From: CAZOHN01 sp964579325
GTDB taxonomy: Bacteria; Pseudomonadota; Alphaproteobacteria; Rhodobacterales; Rhodobacteraceae
Direction of reading: 5' to 3'
DNA length: 7,140 bases
Assembly (NCBI GenBank): GCA_964579325.1
Contig: CAZOHN010000188.1
Location: 1-7,140 of the forward strand
The notes under the pieces are model-generated. The model saw only the letters and a list, made by a program, of their open reading frames with translations. It made no database searches and was not told the DNA's origin. A program made the translations under genes and the position numbers. Shown here in pieces: positions 1-5,685 of the stretch (the first letter of the stretch is position 1; each line of letters starts with the position of its first letter).

Positions 1-958
1 AGCCATCGACTCCGAGGCCGACCTTCACGCCGGCATCCCGCATCGCCCGCACCGGCGCGATGCCCGACCCGAGGCGGCAGTTCGAGCAGGGGCAATGCGC
101 GACGCCGGTAAGGCTGCGGGCGAACAGCCCGATCTCGCCCGCATCGAGCTTGACGCAATGGGCGTGCCATACATCGGCGCCGGTCCAGCCGAGGTCTTCG
201 GCATACTGGCCGGGTCGACATCCGAACTGGGCGAGGGAATAGGACACGTCCTCGTCGTTCTCGGCGAGGTGGGTGTGCAGCATGACACCCTTGTCGCGCG
301 CCAGCAGGGCGGCGTCCCGCATAAGTTCGCGCGTGACCGAGAAGGGCGAGCACGGTGCGACACCCACACGGACCATCGCACCGGGGGCGGGGTCGTGGAA
401 CGCGTCGATCACGCGGATGCAGTCGGACAGGATCGCGGCCTCGTCCTCGACGAGGGAGTCCGGAGGCAGCCCGCCCCGGCTTTCGCCGATGCTCATGGCG
501 CCGCGCGTCGCATGGAACCTCAGCCCGATCTCGCGCGCCGCGTCGATGGTGTCATCGAGGCGCGATCCGTTGGGGTAGAGATAGAGGTGGTCCGAGGTCA
601 TCGTGCAGCCCGAGAGCGCGAGCTCGGCCAGGCCCACCATTGCAGAGACCCGGATGTGCTCGGGCGTGAACCGGGCCCAGATCGGGTAGAGCGTGCGCAG
701 CCAGCCGAACAGAAGCGCATCCTGCCCGCCGGGGACTGCCCGGGTGAGGGTCTGATAGAGGTGGTGGTGGGTGTTGACGAGACCCGGCGTCACCACGCAG
801 CCCTCCGCGGCGATCACTTCGGCGTTCGAGGCGGCAAGCCCCTGCCCCACCGCGGCAACCACACCGTCCCGGATCAGCACGTCGCCACCGGCGATTTCCG
901 TACGGGCGTCGTTCATCGTGACGACCGACCGCGCGCCCCGGATCAGAAAGCTCGCCAT
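1..958 (-). CDS. 8-oxoguanine deaminase-type amidohydrolase (partial, C-terminus beyond left edge)
   Basis: The gene reads leftward from ATG at 958-956 and stays open to the window edge, giving 319 residues of a family usually near 450. It looks like a metal-dependent hydrolase of the ATZ/TRZ-like amidohydrolase group. These cytosolic enzymes deaminate a purine or triazine ring. The sequence shows the first metal motif NTHHHLYQ (His64 and His66), then LHTHLAEN (His228, His230), WHAHCVKLD (His265) and a final GLGVDG (Asp318), which is the catalytic Asp of the family. The stretch HCPCSNCRLGSGIAPV (288-303) is the hallmark that makes 8-oxoguanine deaminase my preferred reading, although related hydroxyatrazine or guanine deaminases cannot be excluded. 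A GGAGGGG ribosome binding site lies about 7 bases before the ATG. The gene follows hisN on the same strand after a 135-bp gap, so it may be co-transcribed or have its own promoter. The family call is firm; the exact substrate is inference. Confidence 0.88.
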   Translation of the reverse strand, partial: MASFLIRGARSVVTMNDARTEIAGGDVLIRDGVVAAVGQGLAASNAEVIAAEGCVVTPGLVNTHHHLYQTLTRAVPGGQDALLFGWLRTLYPIWARFTPEHIRVSAMVGLAELALSGCTMTSDHLYLYPNGSRLDDTIDAAREIGLRFHATRGAMSIGESRGGLPPDSLVEDEAAILSDCIRVIDAFHDPAPGAMVRVGVAPCSPFSVTRELMRDAALLARDKGVMLHTHLAENDEDVSYSLAQFGCRPGQYAEDLGWTGADVWHAHCVKLDAGEIGLFARSLTGVAHCPCSNCRLGSGIAPVRAMRDAGVKVGLGVDG

Positions 959-1038
959 GCCCAAACCCCTCCACGCCCGAACGCCGCATCGGCCACCCCT
1001 TCGACCGCACGGGGTCTGTATCGCACCGACAGAAGGGG

Positions 1039-1060
1039 AAAAAGCGCCTCGGCAGCGCGC
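1039..1060 (-). terminator. Weak hairpin plus T-run after hisN
   Basis: Read on the minus strand, a short GCGC/GCGC stem (1055-1058 with 1044-1047, 7-nt loop) is followed directly by five T (1043-1039). It sits 36 bases after the hisN stop and 80 bases before the deaminase start. The stem is only 4 bp, so it is at best a partial terminator between the two genes. Confidence 0.25.
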
Positions 1061-1093
1061 AGAGGAGAAGATAGCCAGCCGCGAGGGCGGCGG

Positions 1094-1900
1094 TCAACCG
1101 GCCGCCGAAAGGACCTCGAGCGCGGCCGCGTGGATCTCGGGATTGGCGGCCGCCAGCACGCGTCCGCCATCGAGCACGGGATCTCCGTTCCAGTCGGTCA
1201 CGATCCCACCCGCAGCTTCGATCACGGCAATCGGAGCAAGCACATCGTAGGACTCGAGCCCCGCCTCGACGACAAGGTCGATCTGCCCCGCAGCGACAAG
1301 TGCGTAAGCGTAGCAATCGGTCCCATAGCGCGTGAGTCTGGTGCGCGCCGAGAGGGCATGAAACGCCCGGCCCTCCTCGGGCGAACCGACCTCCGGGAAA
1401 GTCGTGAACAGGATCGACTCCGAAAGCGGTCGCCACGGCCGCGTCTTCAGCGGATGACACCCCATCGGACCGTCCACCCGGGCCTCGCCGAACCCGCCGG
1501 TGAACCGCTCGCGGATGTACGGCTGGTCGATGACACCGAGGAGTGCCCCGGCGGCATCGCGCAGGCCGACCAGGACACCCCAGGTGGGCGTGCCCGCGAG
1601 GTAGCTGCGGGTGCCATCAATCGGGTCGAGCACCCAGGTCAGACCACTCGTCCCATCGCGCCTGCCGAATTCCTCGCCGTAGATCGCGTCCTGCGGGCGA
1701 CGGCGGGCAAGGACGTCCAGCATGGCGCGCTCGCTGGCGCGGTCGGCCGCTGTCACCGGGTCGAAACGTCCCCCGCCCTTGTCCTCGGCCGAAAGGCCGG
1801 CACTGCGGAAATGCGCCAGTGTCGCGGTTCTTGCCACGTCGGCAAGCTCGGCGGCCACAGCGAGCAGCTCGCGCTGCTCGTCCACCGTCACGCTGGACAT
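1094..1900 (-). CDS. hisN: Inositol monophosphatase-family phosphatase, probable histidinol-phosphatase HisN
   Basis: This 268-residue protein is the usual length for the lithium-sensitive, magnesium-dependent phosphatase superfamily. In order it shows FDPVTAADRASE (47-58), the GEE metal site (75-77), the signature DPIDGT (92-97, with Asp92 and Asp95 as metal ligands) and the C-terminal YDVLAPIAVIEAAGG (218-232, with Asp219). The wording around the signature, WVLDPIDGTRSYLAGTPTWG, resembles the HisN type, which dephosphorylates L-histidinol phosphate in histidine synthesis. SuhB- or CysQ-like roles are the alternatives. No other histidine gene is visible here, so the assignment rests on sequence alone. 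The start is ATG at 1900, with a strong GAGGGGG site a few bases upstream. It lies 60 bp behind the HTH regulator on the same strand, so the two are probably co-transcribed. Confidence 0.85.
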   Translation of the reverse strand: MSSVTVDEQRELLAVAAELADVARTATLAHFRSAGLSAEDKGGGRFDPVTAADRASERAMLDVLARRRPQDAIYGEEFGRRDGTSGLTWVLDPIDGTRSYLAGTPTWGVLVGLRDAAGALLGVIDQPYIRERFTGGFGEARVDGPMGCHPLKTRPWRPLSESILFTTFPEVGSPEEGRAFHALSARTRLTRYGTDCYAYALVAAGQIDLVVEAGLESYDVLAPIAVIEAAGGIVTDWNGDPVLDGGRVLAAANPEIHAAALEVLSAAG

Positions 1901-1960
1901 GCTTTACCCCCTCGACGCATCGGCAAACCCTCAGTCCACCGTGTCAGAGGGATAGCCCTT

Positions 1961-2323
1961 TCAGGCCGCGTCGCTCAAGACCCGTGCGAGTTCGAACAGG
2001 CGGCGGCGCTGCTGCTCGGGGATCGCATAGTAGGAGCGCACAAGCTCGAGCGCCTCGCGATCGGCCAAGAGATCTCCGGGAAGCGCGCCCTCCACAGGCT
2101 CGCTCATGTCGAGGCCTTCGAAGAAGTAGCTCACCGGGCAGCCCAACACCGCCCCGATGTCCCAGAGCCGCGACGCGCTGATGCGGTTGGCGCCGGTCTC
2201 GTACTTCTGGATCTGCTGGAACTTGATGCCCACCTTCTCGGCGAGTTGTTGCTGGGTGATCCCGACCAGCCACCGCCGATGACGGACTCTTTTACCCACG
2301 TGAACATCTACCGGATGCGGCAT
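1961..2323 (-). CDS. XRE-family HTH transcriptional regulator, PhrR/PraR-like
   Basis: This is a 120-residue cytosolic DNA-binding protein. A Cro/C1-type helix-turn-helix spans about residues 8-67, with the recognisable run QQQLAEKVGIKFQQIQKYET and then NRISASRLWDIG and VSYFFEG. This pattern is shared by the PhrR/PraR-like regulators of alphaproteobacteria, which are stress and metabolism regulators in rhizobia. The remaining 50 residues are a charged helical tail. I place the start at ATG 2323-2321 because AGGAGA lies 7 bases upstream and the HTH begins soon after. The frame stays open a further 94 codons upstream, but that stretch runs through the intergenic spacer and into the opposite gene and reads as non-coding. 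It heads a minus-strand group with hisN. Palindromes at 2399-2412 and 2425-2437 are possible autoregulatory sites. The target genes are unknown. Confidence 0.85.
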   Translation of the reverse strand: MPHPVDVHVGKRVRHRRWLVGITQQQLAEKVGIKFQQIQKYETGANRISASRLWDIGAVLGCPVSYFFEGLDMSEPVEGALPGDLLADREALELVRSYYAIPEQQRRRLFELARVLSDAA

Positions 2324-2398
2324 TCCAAGTCTCCTGGTTCGTCTTGCTTGCCCAAACTGTGCAGCGGCATCAAGGCCGTCACACCCGAGCGCACTCGT

Positions 2399-2412
2399 CA
2401 GTTTCTGAACTG
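2399..2412. promoter_or_regulatory. Short palindrome, candidate operator (CAGTT-N4-AACTG)
   Basis: Perfect 5-bp arms with a 4-bp spacer lie in the divergent spacer between the HTH regulator and the quinone oxidoreductase gene. It sits 76 bp upstream of the regulator start. The position suits an operator, but arms this short could be chance. Confidence 0.3.
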
Positions 2413-2424
2413 GCAGTCTTGATA

Positions 2425-2437
2425 CACGTTCAACGTG
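2425..2437. promoter_or_regulatory. 13-bp perfect palindrome CACGTT-C-AACGTG, candidate operator
   Basis: Six-base arms flank one central base, placed between the divergent regulator and oxidoreductase genes. On the minus strand it falls inside a possible promoter spacer: TTGCTT, 16 bp, TATCAA, reading toward the HTH regulator gene. Binding there would block that promoter, so autoregulation by the HTH protein is a reasonable guess. Confidence 0.4.
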
Positions 2438-2562
2438 AAAAAGCAAAGCAAGACCCACGCCCCCGCAGAGCGCCCAGCGTTCCGGATGCGCCAGGCGCTG
2501 GCATTGACGCAAGGAGCGGACTAGCCTCGGAAACATCTGCCGCACGCGAGGGTCGACAAGCC

Positions 2563-3525
2563 ATGAAAGCCTTTTCCATCGATGCCTGGGGGAGCCCCCC
2601 GACACTGCGGGACATGCCGGTTCGCGACCTTGCGGCTGGCGAAATTCTCGTTGAAATACAAGCGTGTGGACTTAACTTCGCCGACCTGCTGATGATCGAG
2701 GGGAAGTACCAGGAGGCCCCGCCGCTGCCAGTCACGCTCGGCATGGAATGTGCCGGCCGGGTCCTGCGCGCAGGGCCCGGTGTCACCGGATGGGCTCCGG
2801 GCGACAGACTTGCCGTTTTCGCAGGTTCCGGAGGTTTGGCGGAAACGGGTTGTTTCGCCGCCTCCCGGGCTGTGCCCCTGCCCGATTCCATGCCCTGGAC
2901 CGATGCCGCAGCCTTTCAGGTCGCCTATGGCACCTCGCACGTCGCCCTGGCCCACCGCGCGCGACTCAGTCCCGGGGAGACACTGCTGGTGCTTGGTGCC
3001 GCCGGTGGGGTCGGCCTGACGGCGGTCGAGATCGGCAAGCTGATGGGTGCGAGGGTGATCGCCGTGGCGCGCGGGGCCGAGCGGCTGGAGGTGGCACGGG
3101 CAGCGGGGGCGGACGAAGCCATCGACGCCGACTCCGGCGATCTGCGCGGACAGGTGCGGGCCCTGGGCGGCGCCGATGTGGTCTACGATCCGGTGGGCGG
3201 TGACTTGTTCGCCGAGGCGCTGAGGGCGACCAATCCTGACGGGCGCGTACTGGTGATCGGCTTCGCCTCGGGGAAGGTGCCCGAAGTGAAGCTCAACCAC
3301 CTGCTGGTCAAGAACATCTCGGTCATTGGCCTGTGGTGGGGCGGTTACCTCAACTCCCGCCCCGAGGTCGTGACCGACAGCCTGCGGACACTTCTGGGAT
3401 GGTATGCCGAGGGACGCATCAAGCCCCATGTCAGCGCGGTCTATCCCCTCGACCGCGCAGAAGAAGCCCTCATGCTGCTGCGCGACCGAAAGGCGACAGG
3501 CAAGGTCGTGGTGACGACCCGATGA
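2563..3525 (+). CDS. Quinone oxidoreductase-family MDR protein (NADPH:quinone oxidoreductase-like)
   Basis: This 320-residue protein matches the usual length of the zeta-crystallin/QOR branch of medium-chain dehydrogenase/reductases. The N-terminal GroES-like catalytic domain covers roughly residues 1-125 and carries CGLNFADLLMIEGKYQ and VTLGMECAGRV. The Rossmann nucleotide-binding domain follows, with the glycine motif LGAAGGVG at 144-151. The zinc ligands of alcohol dehydrogenases are absent, as expected for this branch, so it should be a zinc-free, NADPH-dependent reductase of quinones or enones. The substrate cannot be told. I chose ATG 2563, where MKAFSIDAWG begins the family's standard first strand. 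The frame is open upstream but encodes no recognisable domain, and a weak GAGGG lies 10 bases before the ATG. A TTGACG at 2504-2509 could be a -35 box, but no convincing -10 follows. It is divergent from the HTH regulator and 107 bp before rpmG, which has its own promoter-like site. Confidence 0.88.
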   Translation: MKAFSIDAWGSPPTLRDMPVRDLAAGEILVEIQACGLNFADLLMIEGKYQEAPPLPVTLGMECAGRVLRAGPGVTGWAPGDRLAVFAGSGGLAETGCFAASRAVPLPDSMPWTDAAAFQVAYGTSHVALAHRARLSPGETLLVLGAAGGVGLTAVEIGKLMGARVIAVARGAERLEVARAAGADEAIDADSGDLRGQVRALGGADVVYDPVGGDLFAEALRATNPDGRVLVIGFASGKVPEVKLNHLLVKNISVIGLWWGGYLNSRPEVVTDSLRTLLGWYAEGRIKPHVSAVYPLDRAEEALMLLRDRKATGKVVVTTR

Positions 3526-3541
3526 CGCAACGGATCGGAGG

Positions 3542-3569
3542 TTGACTCGGGGCCACGCCTGAGTAAAAG
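3542..3569 (+). promoter_or_regulatory. Probable housekeeping promoter of rpmG
   Basis: TTGACT (3542-3547) is followed after 16 bp by TAAAAG (3564-3569), matching the sigma-70 -35 well and the -10 in four of six bases. It lies 64 bp before the L33 start and just past the oxidoreductase stop, as expected for an independently expressed ribosomal protein gene. Confidence 0.5.
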
Positions 3570-3591
3570 GCGGTCTTCAGGATTTTTCGGG

Positions 3592-3610
3592 GGCGCGCTC
3601 CGCGCGCGCC
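3592..3610 (+). promoter_or_regulatory. GC hairpin in the rpmG leader
   Basis: GGCGCGC (3592-3598) and GCGCGCC (3604-3610) form a perfect 7-bp stem with a 5-nt loop. It lies downstream of the promoter-like site and 10 bases before the ribosome binding site. A T-run precedes rather than follows it, so it is not a plus-strand terminator. It is probably a structured 5' leader that may affect L33 translation or stability. Confidence 0.4.
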
Positions 3611-3632
3611 GCCCCACGCGGAGACAACGACA

Positions 3633-3800
3633 ATGGCGAAGCCGACGACCATCAAGATCCGGCTGAACTCGAGCGCCGGCACGGGCCACTTCTACGTGAC
3701 CAAGAAGAATGCCCGCACGATGACGGAGAAGTTCGCGATCAAGAAATTCGATCCCGTCGCGCGCAAGCATGTCGAGTACAAGGAAGGCAAGATCAAGTAG
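3633..3800 (+). CDS. rpmG: 50S ribosomal protein L33
   Basis: The 55-residue product is a complete bacterial L33, a small basic protein of the large ribosomal subunit near the E site. It reads MAKPTTIKIRLNSSAGTGHF and continues with YVTKKNARTM, KFAIKKFDPVARKHVEYKEG and IK. It lacks the zinc-binding Cys pairs of the C+ form, so it is the zinc-independent version usual in alphaproteobacteria. GGAGA lies 8 bases before the ATG. It is monocistronic, with a promoter-like site at 3542-3569 and an intrinsic terminator at 3822-3848. Confidence 0.97.
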   Translation: MAKPTTIKIRLNSSAGTGHFYVTKKNARTMTEKFAIKKFDPVARKHVEYKEGKIK

Positions 3801-3821
3801 TCTGCCTGCCTTGATGAATTG

Positions 3822-3848
3822 GGCCGCACCCCCGGGTGCGGCCTTTTT
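3822..3848 (+). terminator. Intrinsic terminator of rpmG
   Basis: GGCCGCACCC (3822-3831) pairs perfectly with GGGTGCGGCC (3834-3843); the innermost pairs must open to form a loop. Five T follow directly (3844-3848). It starts 22 bases after the rpmG stop. Confidence 0.92.
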
Positions 3849-3908
3849 CGTTGCGCCACGGGGTTCGCGCACCCTTCCCTTCTGCCCCGGCGTACTAGGT
3901 GACACCGG

Positions 3909-4415
3909 ATGCAAAGCCGTACCCTTGTCATCAGGACCGCGACCCGGGCAGATGTCGCAGCGGTCGACCGCCTGCTGGCGGCGACCTACCCGCGTCTCCT
4001 GAAGGCCGATTACCCGCCCTCGGTCATGGTAACAGCGGTGCCGCTGATCTCACGCGCGAAGCCCCGGCTGGTGACCTGCGGCAGCTACTACGTCGTCGAG
4101 ACTGCGGATGGCTCGATCGTGGCGGGCGGCGGATGGACCTCGAAAGGGCACGACGGAAGCGTCGGAGGAAGCGTCGGAGAGGTGCGACATGTCGTCGTGG
4201 ACTGGCGCCTGCCCCGGCAAGGGATCGGGCGGCGCCTCATGGAGACGATCCTTGGCGACGCGGCCGACACCGGCATCCTGCGCATGGACTGCCTCGCCAC
4301 CCGGACGGCAGTACCATTCTACGAAGCGATCGGATTTCGCCGGCTCGGCGAGATCGACCTGAACCTGTCGCCCGGCATCACGATGCCTGTCATGCAGATG
4401 CAGCGGATGCTCTGA
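3909..4415 (+). CDS. GNAT-family N-acetyltransferase
   Basis: This 168-residue single-domain protein has the GNAT fold, which transfers an acetyl group from acetyl-CoA to an amine. Motif A, the acetyl-CoA binding region, is clear: VRHVVVDWRLPRQGIGRRLM (92-111), with the R/Q-x-x-G-x-G/A element at RQGIGR (103-108). The late motif PFYEAIGFRRLG (136-147) is the usual GNAT motif B region. The substrate cannot be inferred. ATG 3909 is preceded by AGGTGA with a 6-base gap. The region just before motif A contains a perfect 12-bp tandem duplication (4155-4178) encoding GSVG twice, which lengthens a surface loop by four residues. The gene lies 60 bp past the rpmG terminator, so it needs its own promoter, and I cannot identify one. 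It is convergent with the Bax inhibitor-like gene. Confidence 0.85.
   Translation: MQSRTLVIRTATRADVAAVDRLLAATYPRLLKADYPPSVMVTAVPLISRAKPRLVTCGSYYVVETADGSIVAGGGWTSKGHDGSVGGSVGEVRHVVVDWRLPRQGIGRRLMETILGDAADTGILRMDCLATRTAVPFYEAIGFRRLGEIDLNLSPGITMPVMQMQRML
4155..4178 (+). repeat. Perfect 12-bp tandem duplication inside the GNAT gene
   Basis: The unit GGAAGCGTCGGA occurs twice head to tail (4155-4166 and 4167-4178), in frame, encoding Gly-Ser-Val-Gly twice. It keeps the reading frame and falls in the loop before motif A. Confidence 0.9.
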
Positions 4416-4422
4416 TCCCCTC

Positions 4423-4453
4423 AAAACGCAAGGGCCGCCCTTTCGGACGGCCC
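4423..4453 (-). terminator. Intrinsic terminator of the Bax inhibitor-like gene
   Basis: On the minus strand, GGGCCGTCC and GGGCGGCCC form a 9-bp stem with one G-U pair, closed by a GAAA tetraloop. TTGCGTTTT follows. Read on the plus strand the wobble becomes a C/A mismatch and there is no T-run, so it mainly serves the minus-strand gene ending at 4478. It may also stop GNAT transcription weakly. Confidence 0.8.
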
Positions 4454-4477
4454 CCTGTCTGTCGGGCGATCGCCGGA

Positions 4478-5218
4478 TTACTCGCGATTGCCCATGAACT
4501 GCAGCAGGAACATGAAGATGTTGATGAAGTTCAGGTAGAGGCTCAGCGCCCCCATGATTCCCGACTTCGCGATCCATTCCTGGTCCATGTGCTGGGCATG
4601 GGCGATGTAGTCGGTCTTGATCCGCTGGGTATCGTAGGCGGTGAGACCCGCGAAGATCAGCAGGCCGATGATCGAGATCGCGAACATCATCGCGGGCGAA
4701 CCGAGGAAGATGTTGATGATCGAGGCGACGATCAGGCCAATCAGACCCATGATCAGGAAGGCGCCCCAGCCCGAGATGTCCTTCTTCGTCGTGTAGCCCC
4801 AGAGCGAGAGCCCCGCGAAGGCGATCGCGGTCACGAGGAACGTCTGGGCGATCGAGATGCCCGTGAAGGCCGCGAAGATCCAGCTGATCGACAGGCCCAT
4901 CGCCGCGGCGAAGACGTAGAAGAAGAGCTGCGCGCCGGCGGCCGAGAGCCGGTTGATCATCGCGCCGAAGGCGAAGACCATGACCAGCGGCAGGAACATC
5001 GCTACCCAGCCGAGGATGTTCGGCTGCATCGTCATCGGATCGCGGAAGATCGAGAGGAGCGCGTCCGAGGAGCCGACAGCCCAGGCCACACCGGCCGTGA
5101 CCAGCATGCCCACGGACATCGTCCCGTAGACCTTCCCCATATGGGCGCGAAGGCCCTCGTCGATTGCGGCGGACCGTACACCGGCTGTCCCGGCGCGGTA
5201 CGTCTGGAATTCTGCCAT
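4478..5218 (-). CDS. Bax inhibitor-1/YccA family membrane protein
   Basis: This 246-residue integral inner-membrane protein has about seven hydrophobic segments, at roughly residues 31-50, 68-88, 97-118, 123-141, 152-172, 176-195 and 218-242. The family signatures are GLTAYDTQRIK (191-201), whose Asp196 corresponds to a conserved pH-sensing residue of BI-1 proteins, and ALSLYLNFINIFMFLLQF (224-241) in the last helix. In that last helix many homologues have Asp where this one has Asn230. Relatives include Bacillus YetJ, a pH-sensitive calcium leak channel, and E. coli YccA, which modulates the FtsH protease. Which role applies here cannot be told. The start is ATG 5218, with GGAGG 5 bases upstream. 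The frame remains open for 93 more codons upstream, but that stretch is spacer plus DUF1127-antisense sequence. A 10-bp leader hairpin (5245-5267) lies just upstream of the ribosome binding site, and the gene ends at its own terminator. Confidence 0.92.
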   Translation of the reverse strand: MAEFQTYRAGTAGVRSAAIDEGLRAHMGKVYGTMSVGMLVTAGVAWAVGSSDALLSIFRDPMTMQPNILGWVAMFLPLVMVFAFGAMINRLSAAGAQLFFYVFAAAMGLSISWIFAAFTGISIAQTFLVTAIAFAGLSLWGYTTKKDISGWGAFLIMGLIGLIVASIINIFLGSPAMMFAISIIGLLIFAGLTAYDTQRIKTDYIAHAQHMDQEWIAKSGIMGALSLYLNFINIFMFLLQFMGNRE

Positions 5219-5244
5219 TAGTGCCTCCGTCCTGTTGTCCCGAA

Positions 5245-5267
5245 ACGCCCCGGAGGATCCGGGGCGT
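5245..5267 (-). promoter_or_regulatory. 10-bp perfect hairpin in the leader of the Bax inhibitor-like gene
   Basis: ACGCCCCGGA (5245-5254) and TCCGGGGCGT (5258-5267) pair perfectly around a 3-nt loop. The 3' edge of the hairpin in the transcript lies about 15 bases before GGAGG. Only three T follow on the minus strand, so it is a weak terminator at most. A leader structure is more likely. Confidence 0.5.
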
Positions 5268-5276
5268 GGCATGAGA

Positions 5277-5307
5277 GCAATATCGGTCGGATAGCTTGGC
5301 ATTTCAA
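5277..5307 (-). promoter_or_regulatory. Tentative promoter of the Bax inhibitor-like gene
   Basis: On the minus strand TTGAAA (5307-5302) is followed by an AT-rich ATATTG/TATTGC element at 18-19 bp. It lies upstream of the leader hairpin. The spacing is slightly long and the -10 poor, so it is only a candidate. Confidence 0.3.
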
Positions 5308-5343
5308 GACATTCGTAAGCGAAACAGTCAGCTTTCGGCCGGA

Positions 5344-5559
5344 TCAGCGGAGCCAGTGCGACGGCACGTCCCAGGCGGCCCGCGCAACTTCCCGAGCCAC
5401 GTCGTCGGGTGTCAGCCCGAGATCGTCCAGACGTTCGCCCGGGAGGTCCGCGAGAGCCCTGCGCTGGCGATAGGCGTGGTGGAGGAGCGACAGCCATTGC
5501 GGGAACGTCACGCGGTGCGACCGCGGACGGAACAGTGTCGTCAGGGCTACCCGGGTCAT
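5344..5559 (-). CDS. DUF1127 small arginine-rich protein
   Basis: This 71-residue protein carries the YjiS-like DUF1127 domain in its middle, RQRRALADLPGERLDDLGLT (31-50), followed by the alphaproteobacterial ending WDVPSHWLR. It is basic and helical, with no signal peptide or membrane segment. The best-studied relative is CcaF1 of Rhodobacter sphaeroides, a DUF1127 protein of similar size that binds RNA and affects sRNA maturation. By family this one may also bind RNA, but that is inference. I chose ATG 5559, which has AAGGA 8 bases upstream; an earlier in-frame ATG at 5589 would add ten residues without a comparable site. It diverges from the LysR gene and shares the 124-bp spacer containing two LysR-type dyads, so it is a plausible target of that regulator. 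No CCUCCUCCC-type sRNA repeats follow it, unlike the CcaF1 locus. Confidence 0.85.
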   Translation of the reverse strand: MTRVALTTLFRPRSHRVTFPQWLSLLHHAYRQRRALADLPGERLDDLGLTPDDVAREVARAAWDVPSHWLR

Positions 5560-5592
5560 ATGTTCGTTCCTTCTGCTTTCGTGAACCATTCA

Positions 5593-5625
5593 GGCAAGTG
5601 CATCAGCACTCTTGATGCTTTTGCC
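5593..5625. promoter_or_regulatory. 33-bp interrupted palindrome with LysR-type ATC-N9-GAT core (operator site 1)
   Basis: The outer arms GGCAA (5593-5597) and TTGCC (5621-5625), and the inner arms GCATCA (5600-5605) and TGATGC (5613-5618), share one centre at 5609. The core ATC (5602-5604), nine bases, GAT (5614-5616) fits the LysR-type T-N11-A rule. It lies in the divergent DUF1127/LysR spacer, and its right half overlaps a TTGATG that could be a -35 for the LysR gene. Confidence 0.6.
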
Positions 5626-5665
5626 CGAACATGCTCTATTTTGGAAACGAATGATTGTGGTGCCT

Positions 5666-5685
5666 TGCATCAGGATTCTTGATAT
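5666..5685. promoter_or_regulatory. Second LysR-type dyad overlapping the LysR start (operator site 2)
   Basis: TGCATCAG-GATT-CTTGAT-AT repeats site 1 (5599-5618) in 16 of 20 positions and keeps the ATC-N9-GAT core (5669-5671 and 5681-5683). It covers the LysR ribosome binding region and the first bases of the ATG at 5684. Its place fits autoregulation by the LysR protein. Confidence 0.5.

Noticed and set aside
552..1460. Overlapping 302-codon minus-strand frame
   Set aside because: It overlaps the deaminase and hisN genes in another frame on the same strand and shows no recognisable motif.
1928..1951. CCCTC/GAGGG inverted repeat between the HTH regulator and hisN
   Set aside because: A 5-bp stem with a 14-nt loop and no T-run is too weak to call a terminator or operator.
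95..2422. A 775-codon open frame on the plus strand
   Set aside because: It is antisense to three well-supported minus-strand genes (deaminase, hisN, HTH regulator). Its residues are rich in Arg, Gly, Ala and Asp with no domain, as expected from GC-rich third positions.
2341..2454. Inverted 8-bp repeat GTCTTGCT (2341-2348) and AGCAAGAC (2447-2454)
   Set aside because: The arms are about 100 bp apart and short, so a chance match within the spacer is likely and no element ends are evident.
3899..5221. A 440-codon open plus-strand frame across the GNAT and Bax inhibitor-like genes
   Set aside because: It runs out of frame through GNAT, through the terminator and antisense to the membrane protein gene. 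The His/Asp/Arg-rich text is typical of shadow frames.
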